Made by a program: the position numbers and the translations under genes. A DNA stretch of 64,000 nt, from NCBI GenBank assembly GCA_036365515.1, contig CM070873.1, forward strand, positions 81,231,948 to 81,295,947, read 5' to 3'. Source of the stretch: Torymus aiolomorphi (taxonomy: Eukaryota > Arthropoda > Insecta > Hymenoptera > Torymidae). Under the pieces are notes generated by a model. The model ran no database searches and had not been told where the DNA came from. It saw only the letters and a program-made list of their open reading frames with translations. Below, piece after piece: positions 44,811-58,129 of this stretch (its first letter is position 1; every line of letters starts with the position of its first letter).

Positions 44811-45691
44811 AAAGAAAGAATGTGATGTTTTATTTCAAGGGTTGATCCTTCCCATCGTTCATTTTCAAATTGATTCAAATAATGGAGGGTAGTCATAATA
44901 ACTATGTCAACACATATTTTAGTTGCAACGAATGTACATAGATTCCAACGAGTCTACCTTATAATAATAAAAAAAAAAAAAACAAACGTAAAGCTAACGA
45001 ACAATTTTACTTAAAAATACGGTGATATTCATCGCTGTACAAACTGTAATCTAGCATTTTCCAAATTATATCTGCGCTTAGATAACTACTCAGACGAAGA
45101 GTAAACAGCGCTCGCAGAAAATGACGAAGAAAATTATTGTTCGTGAATCGCTTCAGCCTTCGACCCCTGCTCATATCTCTCTTTCTCTATAGCGTGCCTC
45201 TTCCCTTGGCTGAACAATCATACAAAGCTGTGAGGAGGGTCGTGATGAACGAAGTCCGCGCCATTCTCCTTCATCGATGTCCACTACGCTCAATTTCATT
45301 CTCCTTGGTCGTCGTACTTGCGGTTGCGCATGCTTGCAAACTGCTTGTATTACTGACATAAGGAGCAAATATTTTTTGATTTAAGAAAACGATTTCAAAT
45401 TTTTATAACAGTTAACTTATAGGGTTCCATCAAATATGATGTAATGAGTTGATGTTATCCATTAAACTCACATAAAATGTTACTAGAAGTAGAAATTCTT
45501 CACCTTACTTTTGTGATCGCAATCAACATTATTTTTGCCGATTAATAGACATTTATAAAATTTATCGACTTCTGAATAACCACATGGACAGTTTTCCTAA
45601 ACCCTCAAACACTTCCTAAACAACAACACACTGGCAAGTCTTGCTCGATCTTCCAAAGCGTAAGTATATATGAGGAAGGGCCAGCGCGCAT

Positions 45692-45717
<26 letters not shown>
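45692..45717. repeat. (CA)n microsatellite
   Basis: About 12 CA units. Confidence 0.9.
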
Positions 45718-45723
<6 letters not shown>

Positions 45724-46704
45724 GAATCCACTCATCCCCGTAACCATAACGATCTACGGATGTGGTCGGCGCTCGATCCGGACAAGAGGCAAAAATGTCT
45801 TCCGTGAGAAAATCCGCGGGAGAGTATAACACCGGCCTTGCTGCATCACAGAACTTGTACCTCTTATATTCCATCACGTACGTGTGCAGCGCGTCTATAT
45901 ACACCTCTACACATACACGCGCCATTTTCCACATCGCGCAGTAGGCGCCTCCTCGTCGATCGCCTCCGACACTTTTTGTCCCTCTTTCCTCCCCACACAT
46001 ATACCTGTATATATACCCTCGCGCGATTCTTCTCGCGTGCGCGCAGCCGCCGTCTGTTTTTCTGCATTCGCGCGCGCGCGCACGCGGCTATCGCCTCAAA
46101 TTGCCAATAATCGCCGGCGTTTTTACGCGCGCTCCTGTGTCGAGCCCCGGTTGATGGAATTATGATATATTTTTCTTGTTGCGAACGACGTTTTCGGAAT
46201 CTTGCTCTTATTGGGGATATGCCCTTTTTTTCAACGTGTGCGTCGGAATCGAGTAGTATACGCTATCTCAGAATTTATAAAGTATAGAAGCCTTATTGGA
46301 ATTGAAAATGATTTTCTATTTTATAAGCCTTATAGATCTCATTGTTAAAATTTCTTATCAATAAGTACCTTGAAACCGAGTATATTAAAAAGAATAAATA
46401 AATGAAACAAAGCAATAAATTAAATGAGTTGTTCTAAGTATTTTGTATCATTTTCTTATATATACTAAAATAATAATTTTTATGAAACAATCCTTCACTC
46501 TGCTACCTACAAAATAGCGGAGCTCAGCAGACGCAACAGGACAAAGGGATTGGCAACTGCCGGCTGAGCTGAAGCGATTCGCGATGACTGTTAAGTAGGG
46601 AGCGTCTTGCAAGGCGGCCAAAGCCGAAACGAGGGAAGATTAATTCCGGCGTGCGCGCCCGCTCGTATACACATAAGACGCCGGCGTTCTCGCTCCCTCT
46701 GAGC

Positions 46705-46723
46705 CGCCGCCGCCGCCGCCGCG
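46705..46723. repeat. (GCC)n tract
   Basis: About six GCC units followed by GCGCG. Confidence 0.85.
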
Positions 46724-47176
46724 CGTCATATACCGCTAATCCGTTTAAATAACGAAACATCCCTTGAGGGGCGGTCCAGAGACCGTGGTAGGGGTAAACG
46801 AAAATCAATGCGAGCGCACGGCTCTTAGTATCTGGACCGTTCGTCGGATTTCGTCGATTTTTATACACGTTTGGATGGATAATCCCAAAGATTCTAGAGT
46901 GGTAATTATAGTTTGATTTTGTTTACGGAGATATGACTACGATAAAATTAAAAAAGATTGACGAATGGCGCATCTGACCGGATTTTCAGAGCTACTGAAG
47001 AAACGTTCAACAGACTTTACGACCCATGGATTTCTTAATGTTCTGTGAAGTTTCGGTTACACGGCCTTTCCATCTTAAAATTAACAAGGGACTTCCTGAA
47101 AAGTGCGCGGGTTGTGTAAAATGCAGTGTTTTCGGTGAAATTGCAGTTTAAAAGGAAAGTACCTTATACTGCACTT

Positions 47177-47230
47177 CACTACTGTACGCGACCGCCTCGC
47201 GAATTTGCGAATGCGGCGCGCACAGTAGTG
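47177..47230. repeat. Imperfect hairpin
   Basis: CACTACTGTACGCG and CGCGCACAGTAGTG pair with one mismatch, and inner CCGC/GCGG extends the stem. The size (54 bases) is near that of a short pre-miRNA hairpin, but the arms are palindromic and GC-rich. Confidence 0.45.
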
Positions 47231-50200
47231 CGAAACACCTTCGTGTCTCCCATTAAAGGGGGTGGACCAACGGTTCACGTGCACCCTTTTATGACATTTT
47301 CGAGACTTAACGTTCGTAGACCTGTCGAGGAAAAAATGACGAGGGGACTCGATTGGTCCTCGAAATGAGGTAGCTGGACCGTAAACAGGAGTCAGAAAGG
47401 AAAGTGCACCGATTACCGCAGCATTGTAACAAGCGTCTTGTGCGAATTATTTGCTTTCGTGGATAATTAGAGCTTTACTGCCTTACTCCGCATAACTGTA
47501 CGGATTTTATTAATACTAATAATAATGTTCTGAAATATAACATTGTAGTTATAGATGAAACTTTAATCATGTCTAACTTTGTTAAAATGACCGAAAATTG
47601 TTTTACCCTACTCTGCAACTTTTCAGAAAATTTAAAAATTATATTACAATTATTTTAGAATAATGATTAAAATTTTCATTTGGAAAATTTAATAATTTAA
47701 AATTATATCGTAATAAAATATTGAATTTTTGTAATATGGAAAAGTGATTGCATTTTTTCAAATATTTAACTCGAATTTTTCAATAAATTATACATTTTTT
47801 ATAACTACTATTAAAAGTATAATTAATTGAAAGCCAATCAGAATATAAATAGTGGTATTCTTAAAATCTCTATTTAACTAACACATTCAAACACTGAACA
47901 CTAAAATATATCAAAATATCGGTTTCTACCTAATCCCAGCTTTATTATTTGTACACCCGACAGGTCCCTCTAACCGATTTACAACTTTCCTTCGCATACG
48001 AGCGAGCCGATCAGACAGAGAAAAAAGAAGTCCCGCGCGGTTGCCGCGAAGAAGGGAACGACCCGGACCACGGCCAAAGGAAACAAAAGGGCGAAAGAGA
48101 TTAAAGAAAGCCGAAACTACGGCGCCCGACCCTTTGCGCGCGCGTGCTTTCTCCGAAAACGATCGGCCGGGCTCATTTTCGTCCGCTACTTATAAAATAA
48201 ACGCGCGCGCGAGCAAGCGAGCGCAAAATACTTTCGGGGGCAATCGGTTTGGGCTGCCACCGAACGCAGTCTAATACAAATTCATGAACAGCGCACTCCA
48301 TTAGGCGAGAGGTGCAATATCAAAATCGGTATACGGGCTGGGTTGTAAATCAAGTCCGAAAAATTCTGCTCTAGTCAGACGTGTATACGCGAGAGAGCTG
48401 CGTAATTACACGGTCGGGAGTGTATAGAAACGCGATGAGGCGGCCGGTGTAAAAAGTCGTGCGAAGGTTTTGAGGTTTTTGGGCTCGGAGTGAGAGATGA
48501 TTTTTTAGGAAAAGAGCCGAGCGGGTAATCGCGGCCCTTAAAAGTTTTTATGCCGGACGCACGTATGCTATACGCGAGCGGGGGAAAATTTTTGGCTGGA
48601 CGGGCGATTTGCCGCGCAAGGTGCACAGCTTGGTGGTTTGGGCATGGTACTTAGATGTGTGTGTGACTTTTTACGGTAAGGTTGAAAAATCCGTTTGGGT
48701 GGTGAGAAAAAATTGTGTGCTCGAAAGTTGAATAAAAAGTAAGGAGCAAGTACATGGATAAAAATAAGGGGTTGGTGAAAAAAAATCTTGAAAATTGTAT
48801 GTTGCATTAAATTTAACTAGCAGCATTAGAATAGATAATGCGATGCCAGAGTTAAAATATAATAGGATTTTCATTCACGCTGCTATTAAAATAAACGAGT
48901 TGAGGTAAACTCCTACTTTGTCAAAGTGTTTCTTTGCAAAAATATATTTTTATGTTTATAAACGTCTACGATCCAAAAACTTTATTTAGAGTGAGATGAC
49001 ACGAAAATAACACGTTCTATATCAAAAGTTAAAATAATAAAATATAAATGTTCAAGCTTAAACGCAAGATCGCAATACATGGGTCTCTTCCAAATACTTA
49101 TAATCGCGGTATACGCGGGTAATCTCAGCTATTCCACGCCAAAGTGTCCATAAAACCTTCCCCCCTCCCTGTCTCCGCTCCAACCACTCCTCGTCTCCGA
49201 GCTGTCAGGTGCTCTACCTTGCGCTCCCGCGAATCGTCCTTTTAATGGAAATCAATCCGGTTCCGAAGTGAGTGGCGCCCTCCCCTCTGCCCATCGGCGA
49301 CAAACTAATCGCACTCGATGCACGATCTCGTGTATACGCGCGCGCGCACGTATACGCACACATAAGTGGATACACGCGGCAATCGGAAGGCGGTTCGTAT
49401 ATATACATCGACGCGCGATTTCTCCTTTTCCAGAATGAATTATGTCCGACTCTCTTGCTTTGTCGAAACGGCGCGCGTGAGTCAGGGCTAATCGGCCGAT
49501 TAAATAATTACATACACGGCGCCGCTCCTGCCGAGGTCTTATACCGAGAAGTAAGCGCGTTTATGTCTGTACTTGGTTTAAAGAGAGAATTGCTTTTCTT
49601 GTTTTGCCAGGAGTATTGAGCTAGGCCGTTGATGGGATCAAGTGTACGGCGCTTTTCTGAACGATAATTTTCTTCGCGAGAGGAGCCTAGACGCCATTTA
49701 ATTCGAGGTAATTTTCTTGCCGAGGAAAAATTTGAAAATTAGTGTTACAGAAATGTTTGCCAGTAATCGATTTATAATTAATTGATGTTGGAAAACGTAG
49801 ATCGAAAGATAGGATGGAAAATTCTATGGAAGAAAGGTAAATAAATTAAGATAACATAATTTTGCGTTAATTATTGATAGTGGGATATTGTTAAAGACAG
49901 GAATAATTAAGTGTAAAACAGGTAGTTGACTGGAGTTAATGGTCGTTATTTCTTCTAATGATATACTGTTAAAACTTATTAGTAACAAGTAAAAGAGATA
50001 TTTGTGTTGATAAGATGTTCATTGAAACCTCGCATTCACGCCGAATTAGGAAAGTTTCTTTAAATGTCTGATAAAAAGTATTTAAAAAATTTTTGAAAGA
50101 TATTGTAGAATTTTACAGTTCCGTTAATATAAAAATATATCAAAAAGAATAGCAGTGTAACAGAATCTTTTACATTTTATCGTGAATCTTTTTTTTTTTT

Positions 50201-51449
50201 TTCAAAAACGTATTACAGTATGGAAACAATCACTGATGAATTCTGACAGCACTACTTTATTTATAAAATATAACAAGTCAGTTCCAATAGTAAAATACTT
50301 TGTTTCATTAAAGATTCAGAAATAATCAAGTCTTTGATTGGATTTTAAAACCTTTCCAATTACTCCGAATGGAATTTTCTAACCGGTCGCACGGTAGATA
50401 GGCCATAGATGCAAGACGTGAAAGGGGAGAAAAATGAGGAAAGAGAAGAAGAAAAGAGAGATGGTGGATCGTATGGAGAACGAAAGTTATAAGAGAGAAA
50501 ATGAGAGAAAAAGGAGAGAGACGAGAAAGAGAGAGAAAGAGAGATATGAAAAAGCGCGTCGTGCATAAGGCGATTCATCTCGTCCGATCGGACACTTTGA
50601 TTACCGGTTTCGCATTCATGAGGGATTCGGGACGTTCCATTCTTCTTTCTCCTTCTCGCCTCAATTTGTCGAGTGCCCCGTTCTTTTGCTTCTTTATATG
50701 CGCGCGCTCACCCCCGTCTCCTATACGCATATACGCGTACACAAGCACTTTTCTCGTACTTTACATGTATAGTATACATACCGCGCGGATGCACTTTTGC
50801 TTCGGTTTTCATTCCTTCATGAATGCTTTCGTCTTCCTCCAAGTATTCCGGTTCTCCTTTTACTGACCCTTTGGAAATTATTAAGTTAAGTAATTTGCTT
50901 ATGAACGCATGGATACAATTTTTTTAATGCATTTTTAAGAAGATGATTTAATCCCTCGATAATCTCGAGATCATTTTTACGTCGGGAATGTCTTTACGAA
51001 AGCGTTGCTTGTTATTTTTTTATATTAACAAGCCTAATTACATTATTTAAAACATTTTTAAAATAATTTGTTCGCGAAACTCGTTTTCTGACCAACTATG
51101 TTTCTGGAATTCATTAATCCGCTTTAATTAAGCTGTAATCTGCGTAAAAGTATCACAAAGATTATAGCAGATAATGATTAATAGATTTTTTATCGTTGCT
51201 AATATGCAAAATTATTTTAATTTCATATCAGAGGTATCTTCAGCTGATATGTATTGCCTAAACTATAAAAGAAATAAGGTAATATTTTAGATGTTCAATA
51301 CATGTAGCAATTGTAAAGACTATAATTTACTTATTTAGAAAATTTCGTTAAATTTTTATAACTTATCTTTTAAACTTACTAAATATAGTTCTCACAAAAC
51401 TGTGTTGTCTTAGTTTCATCGCTAATACTCGTATCACACACCCTCTTAC

Positions 51450-51579
51450 CTGATACTATACCCATCCAGAAAAGATGGACGACGAGCGCAAACATTACGA
51501 CTACGTACACAGCCGTCGCGACTCTCTCGAGTGCGTCACTCCAGGAGAAATTTTTATTACTTAATAAACGTCGCTCCAT
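51450..51579 (-). CDS. Candidate first exon, type II membrane protein
   Basis: From ATG at 51579 the frame reads MERRLLSNKNFSWSDALERV, then ATAVYVVVMFALVVHLFWMG and IVSG, and meets a good donor (GTAAGAG) at 51449. There are 43 codons plus one base. The pattern is a basic N-terminus followed by one hydrophobic segment of about 20 residues (a signal anchor, no cleavage site seen), as in Golgi enzymes and other single-pass proteins. Further exons would lie to the left, beyond a long intron; none was found. The family is not recognised. Confidence 0.4.
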
Positions 51580-52365
51580 GAATGCTTAACGCAATTACCG
51601 AAATAGAGGCGAGTGCGGGGACTTTTTCTTCCTACTACCGAGCGAGCGCGTCGACTCGCTTAACTCCTCTCATTAGCCGCGGTGACATCTTGAAGGCGGA
51701 ATAAAAAAAGAAGAAGACGAAGGAGCCAAAGGAGCGCGCCGGGCACGCGAAAGCGAGAAGAAAAATACATCGACGGCTCTCGGGGGAGCGCGCATCTCGC
51801 GACGACGAACGCTATATAAGACTTGCGCCGGCTAAAACAAATAATTCCCCGCCCCCCACCACCTCGCGTCCGCCTTGTTTTCCGCAGCGTTTTCCCAAGA
51901 GGACGTCGTCGTCGAGTTCTCTCTCTCTCTCTCTCTCTCTCGCTCTCTCGCGAACGTTTGCTCGCGTAATTAAAAGGAATAACGTCGAGTGATTGAAGCG
52001 GATGGAAATTACAGGCGAGCTGCACGGCTGCTGCTACCGTGTCTAATTAGCGCGATGGCGACGATTAAGGCGCCCGTGTATATGTGTATACACACTTTGA
52101 GAGAGGACGTGGAAAAAAGATGGCTGACTTACTTTTTTTTTCTCTCAGAGAGCGAGTTGGCGCGATCGTCACTGGAATTGCTTATCTCCCTCTTTCTTTT
52201 AAGCTGACAGTTATTCGAGATTTCATTTGACGCAATTGGAATTCATTGCCGGACGTCAAATTGACTTTAATTCATTCTGACGTATGCAAATACCAGATTA
52301 CTGTGTGTTTCATTTTAATTCTATTTAGAGTATAGCAAAAAGTGTGATAAGACGCTAGAATTTAC
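51580..52365. other. GC-rich possible promoter / 5' region
   Basis: CpG-rich, with a (CT)n run at 51921-51949. It lies upstream of the candidate exon at 51450-51579. A plus-strand ATG frame at 52054 (MATIKAPVYMCIHTLRED) is open but unsupported. Confidence 0.35.
51811..51820. promoter_or_regulatory. TATA-like box
   Basis: gctatataagac reads as TATATAAG on the plus strand and TATATAG on the minus strand. On the minus strand it would place a start about 200 bases before the candidate first exon. Only the motif is seen. Confidence 0.3.
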
Positions 52366-52978
52366 TTTGTAAGAAATTAGTAAAAATTACAAATCTTCCA
52401 CGTAACAGAGTCAGACCTGAAAAACCAAACTTTCTACCAAACCTTTTGGCACTTTTTACTAAAAGTTTTGTAAATTTTTCAAAAAGTGTAAGAAAAAGTG
52501 CCAAAAAGTTTGGTAAAAGAGTGAAGTTCGACGGCTGAGAGGAAGAAGAACGTATCTCGACGCGCGGATGAAGAACGACGTATCTCGGCGCTCGGGTGAA
52601 GAACGACGTATCTTGGCGCGCGGATGAAGAACGACGTATCTCGCCGCGAAAATGAAGAACGACGTATCTCGGAGCTCGGTTGAAGAACGACGTATCTCGG
52701 CGCGCGGATGATCTCTGACGGCCAATGCACGGCCAGTATAGTGGCGAGATACGTCGTTCTTCATCCGCGCTCCGAGATACGTCGTTCTTCATCCGCGCGC
52801 CGAGATACGTCGTTCTTCATCCGTGCGCCGAGATACGTCGTTCTTCATCCGCGCGCCGAGATACGTTCTTCTTCCTCTCAGCCGCCGAGTTATGAAGTCT
52901 AGCTCAGGGTTACTTGAGAGTTTGATGAAGATGACCAAACTTTTAGTAATTTTTACGAATTTCGTTCTCTCCGTGTAA
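52366..52978. mobile_element. Foldback element built of 30-bp repeats
   Basis: Six copies of a 30-base unit containing gaagaacgacgtatctcgg (52545-52710) face five inverted copies (52744-52885) across a 33-base centre. Outside them ggctgagaggaagaag pairs with cttcttcctctcagcc. The outer parts contain taaaaattac near 52380 and gtaatttttac near 52946, and the right end is ctctccgtgta, as in the element at 28742-28908. Frames through the repeats encode reiterated RRDTSFFIRAPRYVVLHP-type peptides and are artefacts. Confidence 0.8.
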
Positions 52979-55900
52979 TATATAATTATGTAATCTATGT
53001 CAATTACATTCTTTGAATTTCTTTCAGATTTATTTTGACATGAAATTTTTATAATTTCAATTTTATCCGATGTGAAGTGGAAACAAAAAATACACTACAA
53101 TTTATAAATATAGGCTCAGCACTGTTTTAATAGAAATAACTTTCTTCATATTTTGTTGGCTTCTAGGAATAACGACTTAACGCACTTGAGGGTAAAAATT
53201 GAGTTAGCACCGGCATTTATACCTTCTAACTACCCTTTTTCATGTAGACTTGATCCGGAAATCTGAAATGCGTTCAAAGAGCAAATATCAGATAAGTGCA
53301 TAACCACTTAACTGCACCTGTGCCCGGAAAAACCACTTAACTGAATATTATATTTAATTAAAAGCACCGTTTTGAAGTTAATACTATACAATAAACAGAT
53401 TATGACATATCTATTTTTATAGCAACAAAGATGAAAGGTAATAGATAATAGAAGGCATAACACAACAGCTTTGATTGCCGGGTGATGGGGCGAGTGTGCA
53501 TAAACAGTAACCGAGTAACGTTCGCCCTGATTAAAAAAACCCATTCATTCCTTTAAAAAGCTGTTAGTTGAATCGACTTTAATGAGGATTTTTTACTGAC
53601 TTAATACATGGACTATATAGGGAATTTAATAGGATCCAATAGGATTTAATATTTTTTTTTAATCAGGGCGGTATTCGGTTTACCGAATTCCGTTGACTTC
53701 ACGCATATTCCGTTGAGAGGCACATGCGGGAATGAATATTTAAAAAAGAATTCGTATTCTATGTTTTAAGTGTAGAAGTAATTATGTTATTTATCTTATT
53801 TGAACAATTTCCCTAAACCGCTTAACTGCACAGTTATGGGAATAACGACTTAACTGCATTGTTTTGTTTGTTTATACAAAGAATAAAAATGTATTCTAGC
53901 AGCTGATAGTGGAGTTCGAAAGATATTCAATACCTTTGTAAATGTCTAGATTGTTATGATTCATCTCGCACATTTCGATCTTACATATGAAGTGTCATAA
54001 CAGAAATTTTAAAACGTTATTCCTATAAGCCAGAGATTTATAATAAGTAAAGAAATAATTCAAATAAATTTATTTTATAAAATGTTTAAAAAATATACTA
54101 TTTTAACAGATATGAATCAAGAATTCGAAAAAAATTGCAATTTTATAAAATAAACTCACAAATCGATACATCTAAGGTGTTGTAATAAGATGCAATTTGT
54201 AGTAAAACTTCATAATTCCTAATGATCATCGCTGAAAACATAAATTATTCAAGTCACAACAGTCGGTCTACAATCTCGAAGACAAAATGGTAATGAAACA
54301 CGGCAATGAAACGGCAAAAAATCGATTAACTTCGCGAGGAGAGCCTTTTAAAAAAGGTCTCGGGGGCACTTAAACGTTTCTTTCTCCCGACGCCCCGGCC
54401 AGCGCGTCCCTAGCTCGCAGCGGGCGTTTTATTCGATAATTATGCAAATGCGGAAATGATGATTGTCGGGCAATGTGTCCTCCGAATATAAAGGGAGAAG
54501 AGCCTGCTCGCAATTCGGTTATCTTTATGATTCGAGCGGGGAAAAAAGACGGTGAAAAGAGAGCTCAAAGAACTCTTAAAAGTCACGAGGGAAGAGAGGG
54601 AATAAAATTTGAGAAAATTACGATTTGATGGGATTTACATATTCGATACGGTCTTATTATTCTTTTTGGAACATCTGGTATTTATGCGCGAAATATTTTT
54701 ACTTGAATACCGAATTTCCGATGTCTCCGGATTATTAGTTCACTTTAGTATTCTTAATAATAAGTTTTACCGTTCAAAAACTGAATATAAAGAAGCTCAT
54801 GACATTTTCTTCATAATTACTTTAGATAGATACTATATTGTAAAATGTATTCAAATTGAAATATAACTCTCATTGAAACAGAAATTTTTATTGAAATCAT
54901 ATTACTTTTTTTGGCAACTAAATTCATTCAATACTAAAATGACATTTGATTACTAAATAAACTTCTGTTTTATGCCTTTCAATTAACAACTACCCTTGAA
55001 TATCTTAGCCCAAACAAACCGCCACTTGAAAACCACGACGCTGGCCTCAATCGGTCAGGAGTTCGAACCCGCGTCATCTCCGGCACGTCTGCAACGACAG
55101 CACACGCACACACACTCGCGACGACATCACGACACGAGCCATCATCGCGGGGGACGACGACGACGAGCGTCGAGCCCCTCATTTGCATAGAAACGTTCAT
55201 TTTTTTCCTCGCGCACAAATATGCTGACAGCGCGCGCGCTACCGCCGCCGCCGAGTCGTTGAATCGCGTTTTACATTTTTGCAGCGCGCGGCAAAGTGAA
55301 GGGGCGCGACGAATGGCTTCGTGGCTGTATGTGTATGGTATGCAGAAGCGAATTTGTAAGTCGCGCGCGAAAAGGAGAGCGCGCGGGGATCGAAGTGCCG
55401 CCGATTCGCCGGGTCGTAGTGCTGTGGAATAGGGAATAAGAGGGTGGGAGAAGGAGGAGATGACGGATCGAGCTGGTATTTAGTGGTTGGTTTGGACGTG
55501 GAGAGAATTTGTTGAGTTACGTTTTGATTTTAGAGTGATGCTTGTTTAGAATAGAAAAGAAAGTGGGATTTGTAAGGTATCGTTCATAGAAAAATTCAAT
55601 ATATATTTATTTTGTTGTATTTCCGATTTTATTAAACTTGCTGGTAGACATAATTAAACAAAAATTAACTAAAATTAACTTACTTTATTATACAATTTTG
55701 TAAATTCAGTCATTCGAAAAGATATTGTGTGTGACGTTGAAGAAATTTGGTACAGAAAAACTTAAAAATAAAAATTATTGTTTGTATTATATTGATATAT
55801 TTTAATGAAATTGACAGTCCTTATTTCATTGTGTAGTTTTGATAGACTATATTTCTTTTAATGTGATAACCACAACATTGAAAAAGTAAAAAAAGTAACA

Positions 55901-56613
55901 AACTAGGTACTTGTAACGATTTTGAAAAGAGTTTTAACCTAATAGGTTAAAAGCGATCTCATTTATTCACTAATAAATCAAACATTTTACATTTACGTAC
56001 GTATATACACCTGTAAACTAATTAATTGTTATTTTAAATGAAAAATAATTGGAGCCAATTAAAATAACATTGAGAAGGCAATTTGAGTTTTAATGAGATA
56101 ATTATTTTAAAATCATTACTTTGCCATTAAATTTATCCTTGACAGCATTTTTCTATTCCTATATATATAATATATATCTTCTACTATGACAAGCGATTCG
56201 CACCTCTCACGTAGAACAACAACTATAGCAACAACAAACACGAGCGATCCGTCAAAAGCGCAAAAAGCGCGTTCCTCGACGGGCTAATCAAATTTTAATC
56301 TTCCCCCATGAACGAAATAATAATTTTATCGCCCCGTTACTGCTCTCTTTTTCGCTAGATGCGATTAAGACGTTCTTTGAACTTCGAAAGGCTCTTTCGC
56401 GCGCGCTCTCTCTCTCTCTTTCCCGTACAACCCTTATCGCGCGTAATCGTTGTTTATGAAAATATCGTGGCCGTAGAGAGCAAGAGGTATATACAGAAGT
56501 GGGCGGGGTCGTCGCAGGCCAATGACGTTGCGTCGCGTGCCGCGTGTCGTTACGCTACTGCAAATTGATAAGAGTCGCTGAATGCGCCACTGGCAGGCGA
56601 GCCACCCCCGCGT

Positions 56614-56615
<2 letters not shown>

Positions 56616-56699
<84 letters not shown>
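56616..56699. repeat. (GT)n microsatellite
   Basis: About 42 uninterrupted GT units. Confidence 0.98.
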
Positions 56700-56700
<1 letters not shown>

Positions 56701-58106
56701 TATGTATATATATTCGTTCACCTTTTCCGAGACTCGCCTGTTGTGTGCGTATACCCGTGTTTTATGGTCGCGGATGTATGTTGCGCGGCCGATAATCTTG
56801 GATTTGTTTGCGGATTTCGTTTTCTCGCTCGGCTAAATTTATCGGATAATTTATCTTTATACTTGTCATAAGTTTTTATTATATTAGAAAAATGAAATTG
56901 AGTTTTTAATCTTTGGGTACATTGTTTTCGTGCGCCCACAGGTTAGCTGCTCATTAATTTATCTATTTAATTATTAAACCTGGTGACAATGCTTGGCGTG
57001 GTAATATCCATAGAGGCAGTTCCTGTATGTAAAACGGATGTAATAAAATTACTAAGCTAAATTATGATTCAGAAAAGTATACTTTAATTTATCTATATCA
57101 TGTACTTTTTGGATTTATCATTTAATTAAAAAATCAATAAATTAGTTTTCCCAATTAAAAACAAAGCAAAAGATGTTAGTGTTATTAAATAAAAGTAAAT
57201 TACTTCAAACTCTTTAGACTTTATTTAAACTAATGAAAAAATAAAAGAAAAAGGGATAAATTGTACTTTTTTGCAATTCAAAGTTATAGCACACTAAAAT
57301 TTATTTACTTACCATAGTACTTACGCAAACTTGATGTAACATTCTCTAAATCCGTAAAATAATTGGAATAGGCATAATAAATGATATGATATTAAATTTT
57401 TTGGAGAAATTATTTATAATCAATTTTAATGTGAACAATATTTACATTTTTAGTATTTATTACTATTTCTTTAATATGACGATGTATATGAATTATTTCG
57501 TAATTGAAAGGACATATTAGGAAAATGTCAAAGGATTGGATGAGGTTTAACAAACATTAATGAATGAAAACGCTTATTTACAATAACAACTATTATTTAT
57601 TCATAGGTAGTAATATGCTGAATTACATGGGTAGATTTGATGATCTTTCGACGCTAGTTCGCGCTTAAATTGCGAAAAGAAAAAAAGAAGTCCTTTATTG
57701 CTCGCCGACAATCGCCTTGCACATTATTATTTTACAACGATGAGAAGAAAATCATCCAAATACGTGTGTCTTCCCGATCTCCGCATCGGCTGCGCAGATT
57801 ACAAAAGTGTGCAGATTAGTCGGACCTGATCGTTGATTACCACGTGAACGCGGGGATATACGTACAAATCTGACAGAAAGGAAAAAAAAAGAAAAAACCG
57901 GTGAAGAGGATACACGCGCGACGCCGTAAGAGTCGTACGGAAAAAAGGTGTGCAAAGGGGGCGGGGAGTAAAAAGGCGTCGCGAGGCGATATGATTTTGC
58001 GTCACGCGATTGCCGGCGATCGAGCGTAGTAGCGTGCTCGCGCGATGTTCTTCTCTCATTTCGTATGTACTTTTTTTGCGTTACTTACTGCTCTGAGTTT
58101 GTCTAT

Positions 58107-58129
58107 GTGTGTGTGTGTGTGTGTGTGTT
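58107..58129. repeat. (GT)n microsatellite
   Basis: About 11 GT units followed by TTG and T runs. Confidence 0.9.

Larger units (their letters stand above)
41651..44908 (+). mobile_element. Compound Penelope-like element (PLE 4) with inverted 5' copy
   Basis: 41651-42325 is the reverse complement of the last 650 bases (about 44240-44890), so the unit is an inverted partial copy joined to a longer copy. The direct repeat aacacatatttta at 41638-41650 and 44909-44921 is a 13-bp target duplication around the whole, so both parts entered together. The plus part carries reverse transcriptase and endonuclease. Confidence 0.85.
44922..51449. other. Long non-coding stretch
   Basis: Unique sequence alternating AT-rich and CpG-rich blocks (CpG-rich at 45680-46180, 46500-46870, 48000-48640, 49130-49700). 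Many open frames exist on both strands in the CpG-rich blocks, none with motifs. It may be the intron or 3' flank of the gene whose possible first exon lies at 51450-51579. Microsatellites and one hairpin are listed separately. Confidence 0.45.

Noticed and set aside
52355..52902. Overlapping frames with repeated RRDTSFFIRAPRYVVLHP-like peptides
   Set aside because: They mirror each other on both strands and follow the 30-bp repeats of the foldback element, so they are artefacts.
54979..55218. Box-B-like gggttcgaactcc on the minus strand near 55060, possible tRNA or SINE
   Set aside because: No box A at the right distance and no cloverleaf; probably chance in a CpG-rich stretch.
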